DNA of 64,000 nt from positions 124,001-188,000 of the forward strand of contig CAJIYP010000001.1 in the NCBI GenBank assembly GCA_905181705.1, given 5' to 3'. Made by a program: the position numbers and the translations under genes. The notes below the pieces were generated by a model. The model was not told the origin of the DNA, made no database searches, and worked only from the letters and a program-made list of their open reading frames with translations. Each line of letters starts with the position of its first letter. The first letter of the stretch is position 1. This DNA comes from Cryomorphaceae bacterium BACL29 MAG-121220-bin8. GTDB lineage: Bacteria; Bacteroidota; Bacteroidia; Flavobacteriales; Flavobacteriaceae. Below are positions 1-9,101 of the stretch, in pieces.

Positions 1-191
1 TAAGTCTTAAATAAATTTTTATGAGCGATTATCATACCTACTCCAACAGCAAAATTTATTATTAATCCTATTATAGTGTATATTTTATTATCCCAAAGTG
101 AGTTTTCTGCAGCTGTTAAAATACCTAAACTTACTACCCATGCTAATGTCCATGCCAGCAAAATTTTATTTTGTTTTTTTTGATCTTTCAT
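1..191 (-). CDS. Small two-helix membrane protein, 3' end cut by window edge
   Basis: Reading leftward from an ATG at 191, 63 codons stay open to the window edge, so the C-terminus is missing. The visible protein starts MKDQKKQNK, then has a hydrophobic helix (about residues 11-27), a short polar stretch with a Trp-Asp pair, and a second helix (about 39-56) containing GVGMIIAHK. This is the look of a small inner-membrane protein of unknown function. The general pattern resembles a conserved flavobacterial membrane protein, but I cannot name a family. It is transcribed in the same direction as the tRNA upstream of it, and a strong hairpin separates the two, so it probably has its own promoter. 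Confidence 0.5.
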   Translation of the reverse strand, partial: MKDQKKQNKILLAWTLAWVVSLGILTAAENSLWDNKIYTIIGLIINFAVGVGMIIAHKNLFKT

Positions 192-278
192 AATATTATT
201 TTGTAATGTTTACTTTACAAATATATGAAAAAATAATTAAATGTAAGGTTTTATTTACATTAAATGTGTATTCATAAA

Positions 279-313
279 AAAACGGTCACACTATATAATA
301 GTATAACCGTTTT
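279..313 (-). terminator. Bidirectional hairpin terminator downstream of tRNA-fMet
   Basis: AAAACGGT at 279-286 pairs exactly with ACCGTTTT at 306-313. Inside it a second perfect stem, ACTAT/ATAGT (290-294 and 298-302), closes a 3-base loop. The outer stem is flanked by A and T runs on both sides, so it can act in either direction. It lies 11 bases past the 3' end of the leftward initiator tRNA and is the natural terminator of that transcript. Confidence 0.7.
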
Positions 314-323
314 ATTGTTTTAG

Positions 324-396
<73 letters not shown>

Positions 397-464
397 ATAT
401 AGAAGCGAATTTACAACTTTTTTAATTTATAGAGAAAAGTAATATCAATTATAATTAAGCACCT

Positions 465-472
465 TACCTTTG
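465..472 (+). promoter_or_regulatory. Putative -7 promoter box for era
   Basis: TACCTTTG matches the Bacteroidota housekeeping -7 consensus TAnnTTTG. It ends only 7 bases before the era ATG at 480, so a start site at the usual distance would give a leaderless or nearly leaderless mRNA. No clear -33 TTG is visible at the usual spacing. Confidence 0.45.
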
Positions 473-479
473 TATTTAA

Positions 480-1361
480 ATGCATAAATCAGGGTACATT
501 AACATAATTGGAAATCCTAATGTTGGAAAATCTACTTTAACAAATATTTTTGTTGGGCAAAAGTTGTCTATCATTACTCATAAAGCTCAAACAACTAGAC
601 ATAGAATATTAGGCATTGTTAATTCTGAAAATTACCAAATGGTTATTTCCGATACACCAGGCATATTAAAGCCTGCTCACAAACTTCATGAGTCCATGAT
701 GGATTTCGTTAATATGACCTTTGAAGATGCAGATATTTTGCTTTATCTCGTTGAATATAAAGATCATATGCTTAAAGATTCAAATCTTTTTAAGAAAATT
801 AAATTTACTAAAACACCCTTATTTTTAGTGGTTAATAAAATAGATAATATAGATCAAACAAAATTAGAAATTGAAATTGACTATTGGAAGAATACTTTAC
901 CTAATGCTGAAATATGGTCAATTTCTGCAAAAGAAAAGTTTAATGTTCAAGAATTAAAAAATAGAATTATTGATATTTTACCTGATGGCCCTGCTTATTT
1001 TCCAAAAGATCAAATTACAGATAAGCCGGAAAGGTTTTTTGTTAATGAAATTATCAGAGAAAAGATATTAATTAATTTTAAAAAAGAAATCCCATATTCA
1101 GTAGAAGTTATTACAGAATCTTTCGAAGAGGAAATTAATATTATTAAAATTAGATCAATTATTATGGTTGAAAGGAGCAGTCAAAAAGGTATTATTATTG
1201 GTCATAAAGGAGATGCAATTAAAAAAGTTGGAACAGATGCTAGAAAAGATATGGAAACTTTTTTTAATAAAAAGATTTTTATAGATCTTCAAGTGAAAGT
1301 TAATAAAAACTGGAGATCAAGTGATAAACAACTCAAAAGATTCGGTTATAATCAAAAATGA
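480..1361 (+). CDS. era: GTPase Era, ribosome small-subunit assembly
   Basis: Era is a membrane-associated GTPase that binds the 3' end of 16S rRNA and helps 30S maturation. At 293 residues the length is normal. The GTPase domain has the P-loop GNPNVGKST (about residues 11-19), the G3 motif DTPG, G4 NKID and a G5-like SAK. The C-terminal KH RNA-binding domain has the expected GHKG turn (IIIGHKGDAIKKVG). The ATG at 480 is the first Met and lies just after a -7 box. der follows 46 bases downstream with its own -7 box, so the two ribosome-assembly GTPases are neighbours but probably can be transcribed separately. Confidence 0.97.
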   Translation: MHKSGYINIIGNPNVGKSTLTNIFVGQKLSIITHKAQTTRHRILGIVNSENYQMVISDTPGILKPAHKLHESMMDFVNMTFEDADILLYLVEYKDHMLKDSNLFKKIKFTKTPLFLVVNKIDNIDQTKLEIEIDYWKNTLPNAEIWSISAKEKFNVQELKNRIIDILPDGPAYFPKDQITDKPERFFVNEIIREKILINFKKEIPYSVEVITESFEEEINIIKIRSIIMVERSSQKGIIIGHKGDAIKKVGTDARKDMETFFNKKIFIDLQVKVNKNWRSSDKQLKRFGYNQK

Positions 1362-1380
1362 TATAATAGATTTAAAACAT

Positions 1381-1388
1381 TAGATTTG
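1381..1388 (+). promoter_or_regulatory. Putative -7 promoter box for der
   Basis: TAGATTTG matches TAnnTTTG exactly and sits 19 bases before the der ATG, which leaves a short 5' leader of roughly a dozen bases. Confidence 0.5.
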
Positions 1389-1407
1389 TACCCCTTTAAA
1401 ATATATT

Positions 1408-2712
1408 ATGAGTTCTATTGTTGCTATTGTAGGCAGGCCTAATGTTGGAAAATCTACACTTTTTAATAGATTAATTCAAAAGAGAGAAGCTATTGTAGAT
1501 TCTGAAAGTGGGGTAACTAGAGATAGACATTACGGTTTCTCATTTTGGAATGGAAAAGATTTTACTGTTATCGATACTGGAGGGTATATGCTTGGTGGAG
1601 ATGATAATTTTGAAAAGAAAATTAATGATCAAGTAATAATAGCTATTGAAGAATGTGACGTTATAATTTTTGCAGTCGATGTAGATAGTGGAATCAACAC
1701 AATGGATAGTGAAATTGCAAGACTTTTACACAAATCCAGTAAGCAAGTTATACTTGCAGTCAACAAAGTAGATAATCATAAAAGGCAAATGGACTCAAAT
1801 GAATTCCATTCGTTAGGTTTTGATAAAATTCATAATATTTCAGCGATAAATGGTAGTGGAACTGGTGAGTTATTAGATGAATTAGTTGGTTTTTTTCCTG
1901 AGGATTCTAAAAATGATGAAACTAATATTCCGGGATTTGCAGTTGTTGGAAGACCAAATGCTGGCAAATCTTCTTTTATAAATGCTCTGTTAGGTAATGA
2001 TCGTTATGTTGTAACAGACATTGCAGGAACAACGAGAGACAGCATTGATACTCACTTTAATAGATTTGGTTTTGATTTCAAGCTTATTGACACGGCTGGT
2101 ATAAGAAAAAAATCAAAAATCAATGATGATGTTGAATTTTACTCTGTTGTAAGATCAATAAGAACTATTGAAAATGCTGATGTATGTTTAATATTATTTG
2201 ATGCTACCAGATCTTTTGATGCTCAAGTAAAAAATATTTTTTGGTTGGCGGCAAGAAATAATAAAGGAATTGTCATTTTGGTAAATAAATGGGATTTAGT
2301 TGATAAAAAAACAAATACCATCAAATTAATTGAAGAAGGAATTAGAAAAGAAATTGAACCATTTACTGATGTTCCAATTGTTTTTATTTCTAGTATAACC
2401 AAGCAAAGAATTTTTAAAGCTATAGAAACGGCAATGATTGTCTATAAAAATAGAAAAAACAATATTGTCACTAGAAAGTTTAATGATGCTTTATTACCAA
2501 TAATTCAAAAAACACCACCACCTGCTTATAAAGGAAAATATGTTAAAATAAAGTTCTGTACTCAATTGCCATCTCCTTTTCCTCAATTCGCTTTTTTTTG
2601 TAATTTACCTCAATACATAAAAGATCCTTACAAAAGATTTTTAGAAAATAAAATTAGGGAGATTTACGATTTTAACGGAGTTCCAATTAATATATTTTTT
2701 AGAAAAAAATAA
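1408..2712 (+). CDS. der: GTPase Der (EngA), 50S assembly
   Basis: Der carries two tandem GTPase domains and a C-terminal KH-like domain and acts in large-subunit assembly. Both domains are visible. The first has P-loop GRPNVGKST near residue 9, DTGG and NKVD. The second has P-loop GRPNAGKSS near residue 181, DTAG and NKWD. The last ~85 residues form the KH-like domain, including the PPPAYKGKYVKIKFCTQ region. Length 434 is usual for the family. The gene ends 5 bases before the end of the convergent merR gene. Confidence 0.97.
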   Translation: MSSIVAIVGRPNVGKSTLFNRLIQKREAIVDSESGVTRDRHYGFSFWNGKDFTVIDTGGYMLGGDDNFEKKINDQVIIAIEECDVIIFAVDVDSGINTMDSEIARLLHKSSKQVILAVNKVDNHKRQMDSNEFHSLGFDKIHNISAINGSGTGELLDELVGFFPEDSKNDETNIPGFAVVGRPNAGKSSFINALLGNDRYVVTDIAGTTRDSIDTHFNRFGFDFKLIDTAGIRKKSKINDDVEFYSVVRSIRTIENADVCLILFDATRSFDAQVKNIFWLAARNNKGIVILVNKWDLVDKKTNTIKLIEEGIRKEIEPFTDVPIVFISSITKQRIFKAIETAMIVYKNRKNNIVTRKFNDALLPIIQKTPPPAYKGKYVKIKFCTQLPSPFPQFAFFCNLPQYIKDPYKRFLENKIREIYDFNGVPINIFFRKK

Positions 2713-2716
2713 TTTT

Positions 2717-3034
2717 TTATAGTTCTCCCTTAATATTTATAAGAGCGGTTTTTATTTTTTCTAATTTTTTTATTACTTCAAATTTTTTGTTTAAAATTTT
2801 CATTTGTTCTTTAGCTCCCTCCAACGTGTAGCCCTTTTCTTTTACAAGATGATGGATGGTTTGAAAATTTTCAATATCAATTGAAGAATATCTTCTAGTT
2901 CCCTTACTGTTTTTTTTCGGCTTTAGTACTTCAAATTCCTTTTCCCAAAATCTAATAAGAGATGTGTTAACTTCAAATGCTTTGGAGACTTCACCTATAG
3001 TATAGTACAGTTTTTCAGGTAAATTGACATGCAT
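2717..3034 (-). CDS. MerR-family transcriptional regulator
   Basis: This 105-residue protein is essentially one MerR DNA-binding domain: YYTIGEVSKAFEV (helix-turn-helix), then IRFWEKEF and the wing with GTRRYSSIDI, followed by a short helical tail. There is no effector domain or Cys cluster, so it is the short 'HTH MerR' type common in Bacteroidota, not a metal sensor. Its start overlaps the stop of the upstream M23 peptidase gene by one base (TAATG), which implies one transcript and translational coupling. Its target is unknown. Confidence 0.85.
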   Translation of the reverse strand: MHVNLPEKLYYTIGEVSKAFEVNTSLIRFWEKEFEVLKPKKNSKGTRRYSSIDIENFQTIHHLVKEKGYTLEGAKEQMKILNKKFEVIKKLEKIKTALINIKGEL

Positions 3035-4011
3035 TAATCTAGGGATTGATTTTCTTGATTTGAAAGTTTTAATAATTCATTAAATTCTTTAGGTGTTAAA
3101 TTTCCATAATAGAAATTTATTGGGTTATATTTTTTCCCATCTTTTCTTACCTCATAGTGAAGGTGAGGAGCTTGAGATCTTCCAGTACTTCCTACATAAC
3201 CAATAACATCTCCTTTTTTTACTTTTTGATTTCTTTTTACATTGTATTTGTTTAAGTGAGCGTACAGAGTTACATATCCAAACCCATGATCAATTCTTAT
3301 ATGTTTTCCATAACCAGATGATCTTGAGTCAGCTCTTGTCACTTTTCCATCTGATGCAGCATAAATTGGTGTGCCTCTTGGAGCAGTAAAATCCATTCCA
3401 AAATGCATTTTTCTTGATTTATCAAAGGGATCAGTTCTGTATCCAAAGCCTGATGCCATTCTAGTTAAATCATTATTTTTAATTGGCTGAATTGAAGGTA
3501 TAGAGGATAAAAGCTTTTCTTTATCACTAGCTAACCTTTCAATTTCATCCAGAGATTTGGATTGAATTACTATTTGTTTTGTTAAAATTTCAATCTTTTT
3601 TGTTGTCTCAATAACTAAATCTGAGTTTTCAAAACCTTCTAAGCTTTCATACCTGTTTACTCCACCAAATCCAGCTTTTCTAACTTCACTTGGAATCGGG
3701 TTAGTTTCAAATAATACACGATAAATATTATTATCTCTTTGTTCTATATCTTCAAGAACTAGGTTGAGTTTATTTATTTTTTTATTTAATAAATCAAACT
3801 GAAGTTTATAATTTGAGATTTCTCTAGCTTGGGTAAGTTCAGTAGGAGTGTTTATTGCAGGTGATCTCAACAGAATTAGTAAAACCATTACTCCAAAAAA
3901 CATGGAACTTAAAAGAAAAGCTAAAATATTTCTGAATTGAGCAGACCTATTTATTTCTACCTTTCTGTATGAAAGAGTTTTTTGATCGTAATAATATTTG
4001 GTTTTAAACAT
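3034..4011 (-). CDS. M23 family metallopeptidase (LytM-type murein hydrolase), membrane-anchored
   Basis: A 325-residue cell-envelope protein. One N-terminal membrane helix (about residues 27-48) is followed by a periplasmic helical region (about 60-170) and a C-terminal M23 domain. Zinc-site motifs are intact: HFGMDF supplies the first His and Asp, and HLHYEV the last His. In this family such proteins cut peptide cross-links in peptidoglycan or act as scaffolds. It is the first gene of a two-gene unit with merR and is divergent from alaS across a 108-base gap. That gap contains TATCTTTA on the minus strand, a near match to the -7 consensus. Confidence 0.93.
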   Translation of the reverse strand: MFKTKYYYDQKTLSYRKVEINRSAQFRNILAFLLSSMFFGVMVLLILLRSPAINTPTELTQAREISNYKLQFDLLNKKINKLNLVLEDIEQRDNNIYRVLFETNPIPSEVRKAGFGGVNRYESLEGFENSDLVIETTKKIEILTKQIVIQSKSLDEIERLASDKEKLLSSIPSIQPIKNNDLTRMASGFGYRTDPFDKSRKMHFGMDFTAPRGTPIYAASDGKVTRADSRSSGYGKHIRIDHGFGYVTLYAHLNKYNVKRNQKVKKGDVIGYVGSTGRSQAPHLHYEVRKDGKKYNPINFYYGNLTPKEFNELLKLSNQENQSLD

Positions 4012-4119
4012 TAACTAAATTATAGTATTTTTACTCATAGTTTATATTCAAATTAATATAAATCTTAAGTAAAGATATAAAATTGTTTTTTTGTAAAAAT
4101 ATCAATCAAAATAGTAATA

Positions 4120-6732
4120 ATGAATTCGAATTTAGTTCGTTCCGAATTTTTAAATTTTTTTAAAAATAAAAATCATAAAGTAGTTAAGTCTGCTCCAATG
4201 GTTGTAAAAAATGACCCTTCCCTAATGTTTACTAATGCTGGAATGAACCAGTTTAAAGATAATTTTTTAGGAAACACAATAAGTAAGAATAAGAGGGTAG
4301 TGGACACACAAAAATGTTTGAGAGTTTCTGGAAAACACAATGATTTAGAAGAAGTAGGTATTGATACTTACCATCACACTATGTTTGAGATGCTGGGTAA
4401 TTGGAGTTTTGGTGATTATTTTAAAAAAGAAGCTATAAACTGGGCCTGGGAACTTTTAACTGAAGTTTATAATGTTGATAAGGATTCTTTATATGTAACA
4501 ATATTTGAAGGGTCAATAAAAGATGGTACATCAAAAGATTCAGATGCTTACAACATTTGGAAGGAGATTATTGATGAAAATAAAATAGTTTTAGGAAATA
4601 AAGATGATAATTTTTGGGAAATGGGTAATCACGGTCCATGTGGTCCTTGTTCGGAAATACATGTTGATATAAGGTCAAATATTGAAAAATCTTTAATTCC
4701 AGGAAAGGACTTAGTTAATAAAGATCATCCTCAAGTAATTGAAATATGGAATTTAGTTTTTATTGAATTTAACAGAAAAGTAGATGGCTTTTTAGAGAAA
4801 TTACCATTGAAACATATTGATACTGGAATGGGATTTGAGAGATTATGCATGGTTCTACAAGGCGTAAAATCTAATTATGATACAGATGTTTTTAAACCCT
4901 TAATTGATGAACTAGTATTAATCACTGATCATAAATATGGAATTAATGAGAAGAGCGATATAGCAATAAGAGTAATAGTAGATCATGTAAGAGCTGTGGC
5001 TTTTTCCATTGCTGATGGTCAACTTCCCTCAAATACTGGAGCTGGCTATGTTATTAGAAGAATTTTGAGACGAGGAATACGATATGGTTATACTTTTTTA
5101 AATCAAAAAACACCATTTATATATAAACTTGTAAATAAACTTTCTGACCAGCTTTCTAATGCTTATCCAGAGTTAAAAACTCAAATTGAAATCATTGAAA
5201 ATGTAATAAAGGAGGAAGAAAAATCTTTTTTAAGAACCTTAGAAAAGGGTATTTTAAAATTAAATGAAATTATTTTAAAAAATAACAGTAATAAAATTTC
5301 TGGGTCTAGTACGTTTGAACTGTACGACACATTTGGATTTCCGATTGATTTAACCGCCTTAATATTAAGAGAAAATGACATGACTTTTGATTCCAAGGAG
5401 TTTCATGAACTAATGAGTATTCAAAAAAATAGATCAAAATCTGCATCAACTTCTTTTTCAGAAGAGTGGAATAATGTTCATGAATTAAAACCAACCGAGT
5501 TTATAGGTTATGATCAATTAAATTCTAATTCTAAAATTTTAAAGTATAGAAAAATTAGAAACAATAAAGACGAGTTTATCTATCAGGTGGTCTTTGATAA
5601 GACACCTTTTTATGCTGAAGGAGGGGGGCAAGTAGGAGATTCTGGGGTTTTAAATTTAGATTCAAGTTCCATTAAAATACTAAATACGATTAAGGAAAAC
5701 GATACAATTATTCATTTAATGGATTCTCTACCAAAATCAATAAAAAATGATTTCAGCTTGAGTGTAGATAAAAAAATACGCCTTTCCAATTCATGTAATC
5801 ACACAGCTACTCATTTACTTCATCAAGCTTTAAGATTTGTTTTGGGTACTCATGTTCAACAAAAAGGGTCCATGGTCTCTCAAAGTCATTTGAGATTTGA
5901 TTTTTCACATTTCTCTAAATTATCAAACAAACAAATTGATGAGGTTGAGAATTTTGTAAATCAAAAAATTGTTGAACAAATAGAACTAGTGGAAAACAGG
6001 AATGCATCGTATCTAGAATGTGTTGATGCTGGAGTAATTGCTCTTTTTGGTGAAAAATATGGAGAAGAAGTTAGGTCTGTTAAATTCGGAGAATCTTATG
6101 AATTATGTGGAGGAACTCATGTGAAAAATACAAGTGAAATAAGAAGTTTCATTATAACGTCTGAATCTGCTATTTCTACAGGGATTAGAAGAATTGAAGC
6201 AATTAGTGGATCTAAAGCAATTGATTACTTAGTAAAACAATCAAAAACTCTAAAAGAAATTAGCAAAAATGTTCTAAATGATAAAGATCCAATTAGTGCA
6301 ATAAATAAAATTAAGAATCAAAATGTTTCTACAAACAAAAAGCTAGATAAGGCAAATAATGAGCTTATAGGGTATTATTTTAAAGACATAAATCGAAAAT
6401 TAGAGATTATAAAAGATTTAAACTTTTGCTCGATAGAATTATCATGTTCTCCAACTGTTTTAAAGAATTTAGCCTTTAAAGCAGGTAAGGAAATTGATAA
6501 TTTATTTTTAGTATTATGTTCAAATTTTGAGGGTAAAGCTTATGTAATGTGTTATATTTCTAAAAACCTGACTGAATCTAAAAAATTGAATGCTCAAGAA
6601 ATAATTAATAAATTAGGTGATTTTATTAGTGGTTCAGGTGGAGGTCAATCATTTTTTGCCACTGCTACTGGAAATAATGTAGCAGGTTTGAAAAATGTAA
6701 TTAATAAATCTAGAGACTTCTTAATTAGCTGA
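4120..6732 (+). CDS. alaS: Alanyl-tRNA synthetase
   Basis: Class II aminoacyl-tRNA synthetase that charges tRNA-Ala, 870 residues as usual. The N-terminal catalytic core starts with the typical SEFLNFFKNKNH region. The editing domain carries the zinc-binding HTATHLLH motif (about residue 565) and the distal CGGTH motif (about 665). The C-terminal oligomerisation/C-Ala region ends with the glycine-rich SGSGGGQ segment. Its start lies 108 bases from the divergent M23 gene. It ends 7 bases before the end of the convergent DUF4136 gene. Confidence 0.98.
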   Translation: MNSNLVRSEFLNFFKNKNHKVVKSAPMVVKNDPSLMFTNAGMNQFKDNFLGNTISKNKRVVDTQKCLRVSGKHNDLEEVGIDTYHHTMFEMLGNWSFGDYFKKEAINWAWELLTEVYNVDKDSLYVTIFEGSIKDGTSKDSDAYNIWKEIIDENKIVLGNKDDNFWEMGNHGPCGPCSEIHVDIRSNIEKSLIPGKDLVNKDHPQVIEIWNLVFIEFNRKVDGFLEKLPLKHIDTGMGFERLCMVLQGVKSNYDTDVFKPLIDELVLITDHKYGINEKSDIAIRVIVDHVRAVAFSIADGQLPSNTGAGYVIRRILRRGIRYGYTFLNQKTPFIYKLVNKLSDQLSNAYPELKTQIEIIENVIKEEEKSFLRTLEKGILKLNEIILKNNSNKISGSSTFELYDTFGFPIDLTALILRENDMTFDSKEFHELMSIQKNRSKSASTSFSEEWNNVHELKPTEFIGYDQLNSNSKILKYRKIRNNKDEFIYQVVFDKTPFYAEGGGQVGDSGVLNLDSSSIKILNTIKENDTIIHLMDSLPKSIKNDFSLSVDKKIRLSNSCNHTATHLLHQALRFVLGTHVQQKGSMVSQSHLRFDFSHFSKLSNKQIDEVENFVNQKIVEQIELVENRNASYLECVDAGVIALFGEKYGEEVRSVKFGESYELCGGTHVKNTSEIRSFIITSESAISTGIRRIEAISGSKAIDYLVKQSKTLKEISKNVLNDKDPISAINKIKNQNVSTNKKLDKANNELIGYYFKDINRKLEIIKDLNFCSIELSCSPTVLKNLAFKAGKEIDNLFLVLCSNFEGKAYVMCYISKNLTESKKLNAQEIINKLGDFISGSGGGQSFFATATGNNVAGLKNVINKSRDFLIS

Positions 6733-6739
6733 AAAAAAA

Positions 6740-7297
6740 TTATTCTAGCTCAACTGCATTAGCTGCAATTGGAGGATATACAGATAAAATTTTAAAAACA
6801 TAGTTATCTACTAATTCATCTCTATTGATTTTATTTGATGATAGTAGGCTACCAATCCCTTTACCTTGCCACACTAATTGCTTTGATTTAGTATCTATTA
6901 TGTCTATATATAAAGCACCTTCAGATGTAGTATGTGAAACTCTTCTGTAATTTCTTCCATAGTAAGGTTGCCAACCAATATTGTATGGGCTGTAGTAAGA
7001 ATTATCTATGTAAATATTTTCCGACGATTTTGTTGAGATATTAATCAATAAATCAGGCTTTTCACTTATCGTCATTCCTTTTTGAATAAGATTTTTTTCA
7101 ATAGATTTAAGAATTCTTTTTTTATCAATATCAGATATTTCTACTTCATCTATCCCAGTTTTATAAAAAGCGAAAGATTGATACTTATCAAAATCAACTT
7201 CAGAATCAAAATCAGAATAAACTTTAATAGAATTACAGCTATTAAGAATTAATCCTGTTAGAAAAAGAAGTAAAATAGATTGGTTAAATATTTTCAT
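6740..7297 (-). CDS. DUF4136 family lipoprotein
   Basis: A 185-residue secreted lipoprotein. The signal peptide MKIFNQSILLLFLTGLILNSC ends in a lipobox (LNSC). The mature part has the typical DUF4136 opening, a VYSDFDSEVDFDKY-like strand followed by SFAFY, and a late VWQGKGIG segment. The family is widespread in Bacteroidota envelopes and its function is unknown. It is monocistronic. A minus-strand TATCTTTA-like box about 70 bases upstream may be its promoter. Confidence 0.85.
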   Translation of the reverse strand: MKIFNQSILLLFLTGLILNSCNSIKVYSDFDSEVDFDKYQSFAFYKTGIDEVEISDIDKKRILKSIEKNLIQKGMTISEKPDLLINISTKSSENIYIDNSYYSPYNIGWQPYYGRNYRRVSHTTSEGALYIDIIDTKSKQLVWQGKGIGSLLSSNKINRDELVDNYVFKILSVYPPIAANAVELE

Positions 7298-7392
7298 TGT
7301 TTTATTTTTAATGTTTAAATCAATAACTGTGCCTAAATTAAATTTTCTAAACTAAATGACTCATCAAAGTAAAGATATATAATATAAATTTA

Positions 7393-8313
7393 ATGTTTAA
7401 TTTTAACAACACAGCATCTATAAATCAAGAGATTAGCTTACCAATATTAAAAAAATATAATAAAAAAATATACTTTAAAAGAGAAGATTTAATACACCCA
7501 ATTATTTCTGGAAATAAGTTTCGAAAATTAAAATACAATATTAAAGAAGCATTAAAAATAAATAAAACTCATCTTATAAGTTTTGGAGGTGCATATTCAA
7601 ATCATTTATTAGCTCTGTCTTATATAGGTAAGCTTTATGGACTAAGCACCCTGGGCATAATAAGAGGGGAAGAATTATTAAAAAAGAAATTAAATTCTAC
7701 ATTACAAAAATGTAATGATTTTGGAATGAAGTTTATTTATGTCTCAAGGGAGGAGTATAGAAAAAGAAATCACATAAAATATATCGATTCTTTACAAAAG
7801 TTATACAAAGATTCTTTTATAATCCCCGAAGGTGGAACTAACCATTTAGGTGTAAAAGGGTGCGAAGAGATTTTGACTAAAAAAGACGAAGATTTTGATG
7901 TAATTTGCTGTCCAGTCGGTTCTGGTGGAACGATTTCTGGATTAATTAATTCAAAAAATAAAAATCAAAAAGTTTTAGGGTTTTCAGCTTTAAAAGCAAG
8001 TGGAATAAATAATGTAATTAGTAACTTTGTAAATAATAATAATTGGGAACTTTATGATGATGTTTTTTTTGGAGGTTACTCAAAAGTAGATAATAGATTA
8101 GTGAGTTTTATAAATGAAACTTACAGTAGCACAGGAGTATTATTAGATCCTATCTATAATTCTAAGATGTTATTTAGAATTATTAATTTGATTTTAATCG
8201 ACAAGTGGATTTATGGAGATAAGATTTTAATAATTAATACAGGAGGTTTACAATCTGTATATGAAATGAACCTTAAATTAAAGAAAAAAGGATGTATAAC
8301 TATAAACCATTAA
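7393..8313 (+). CDS. PLP-dependent enzyme, ACC deaminase / D-cysteine desulfhydrase family
   Basis: A 306-residue fold-type II PLP enzyme. The PLP lysine is in the SGNKFRKLKYN motif (about residue 40). A YSNH motif follows (about 74), and PVGSGGT forms the phosphate-binding loop (about 174). This matches 1-aminocyclopropane-1-carboxylate deaminase / D-cysteine desulfhydrase relatives; the exact substrate cannot be told from sequence. The 3' end overlaps the next gene by 22 bases, so it is the first gene of an operon with the glucosaminidase and hemL. Confidence 0.88.
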   Translation: MFNFNNTASINQEISLPILKKYNKKIYFKREDLIHPIISGNKFRKLKYNIKEALKINKTHLISFGGAYSNHLLALSYIGKLYGLSTLGIIRGEELLKKKLNSTLQKCNDFGMKFIYVSREEYRKRNHIKYIDSLQKLYKDSFIIPEGGTNHLGVKGCEEILTKKDEDFDVICCPVGSGGTISGLINSKNKNQKVLGFSALKASGINNVISNFVNNNNWELYDDVFFGGYSKVDNRLVSFINETYSSTGVLLDPIYNSKMLFRIINLILIDKWIYGDKILIINTGGLQSVYEMNLKLKKKGCITINH

Positions 8314-9101
8314 TACTTGTTTTATTATTTTTTCTAAGCTCATGTGGAGTTAAAAAGCTTTCGTACCAAAAAAAGAATCCAAAGAAAATAGAAAATAAAT
8401 CTCTAAAATCAGTTAATCGTTTTTTTAAGTCAATGACTAGTTTGGAAAGAACTCATTGGTATGTCAATACTTATTCCAAAACTGCTATAAATGAAATGAA
8501 GAAATACGGAATTCCCGCAAGCATAACAATGGCTCAAGGAATTCTAGAGTCTAATTCTGGGAATGGTGGATTAGCTCTAAAATCTAATAATCACTTTGGA
8601 ATAAAATGCCATTCTGGGTGGAAAGGAAAAAAAGTATATCACGATGATGATGAAAAAGGAGAATGTTTTAGAAAATATAAAAACCCTGAAAGATCCTATA
8701 GAGATCATTCTGTTTTTTTGGAGTCTAGAGACAGATATAATTTTTTGTTTAAAATAAGAAAAGAGAATTACGTAAAATGGGCAATAGGTTTGAAAAAAGC
8801 AGGATATGCTACAGATCCAGCTTACGCCGATAAATTAATTTCTATTATTGAAAGATATGAATTGTGGAAATTAGATGGATCAAAAAAACCTCTAAATTCA
8901 AGAAAAGAAAAAAGAAAGAAACCAAAACCAGTTGTTAAAAATCAAGAAATAAAAAACCGAACTGATAAATATGTTGTTGAAAAAGGAGATACTTTATATT
9001 CTATTTCTAAAAAACTAAAAATTAGTGTTTCTGATTTGCTTAAGATTAATAATATTTCCGTTAATAATTTAAGCATAGGGCAGGTTTTAAAATTGAAATA
9101 A
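8292..9101 (+). CDS. Glucosaminidase lipoprotein with C-terminal LysM
   Basis: A 269-residue cell-wall hydrolase. The signal peptide ends in an LSSC lipobox (Cys about residue 18), so it is probably outer-membrane anchored. The N-acetylglucosaminidase domain (about 50-195) contains the catalytic-region motif AQGILESNSGNGGLA and the NNHFGIKC segment. A single LysM peptidoglycan-binding domain closes the protein (about 222-269: YVVEKGDTLYSIS to IGQVLKLK). The start overlaps the PLP gene by 22 bases. The stop TAA is immediately followed by the hemL ATG, a tight operon. Confidence 0.93.
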   Translation: MYNYKPLILVLLFFLSSCGVKKLSYQKKNPKKIENKSLKSVNRFFKSMTSLERTHWYVNTYSKTAINEMKKYGIPASITMAQGILESNSGNGGLALKSNNHFGIKCHSGWKGKKVYHDDDEKGECFRKYKNPERSYRDHSVFLESRDRYNFLFKIRKENYVKWAIGLKKAGYATDPAYADKLISIIERYELWKLDGSKKPLNSRKEKRKKPKPVVKNQEIKNRTDKYVVEKGDTLYSISKKLKISVSDLLKINNISVNNLSIGQVLKLK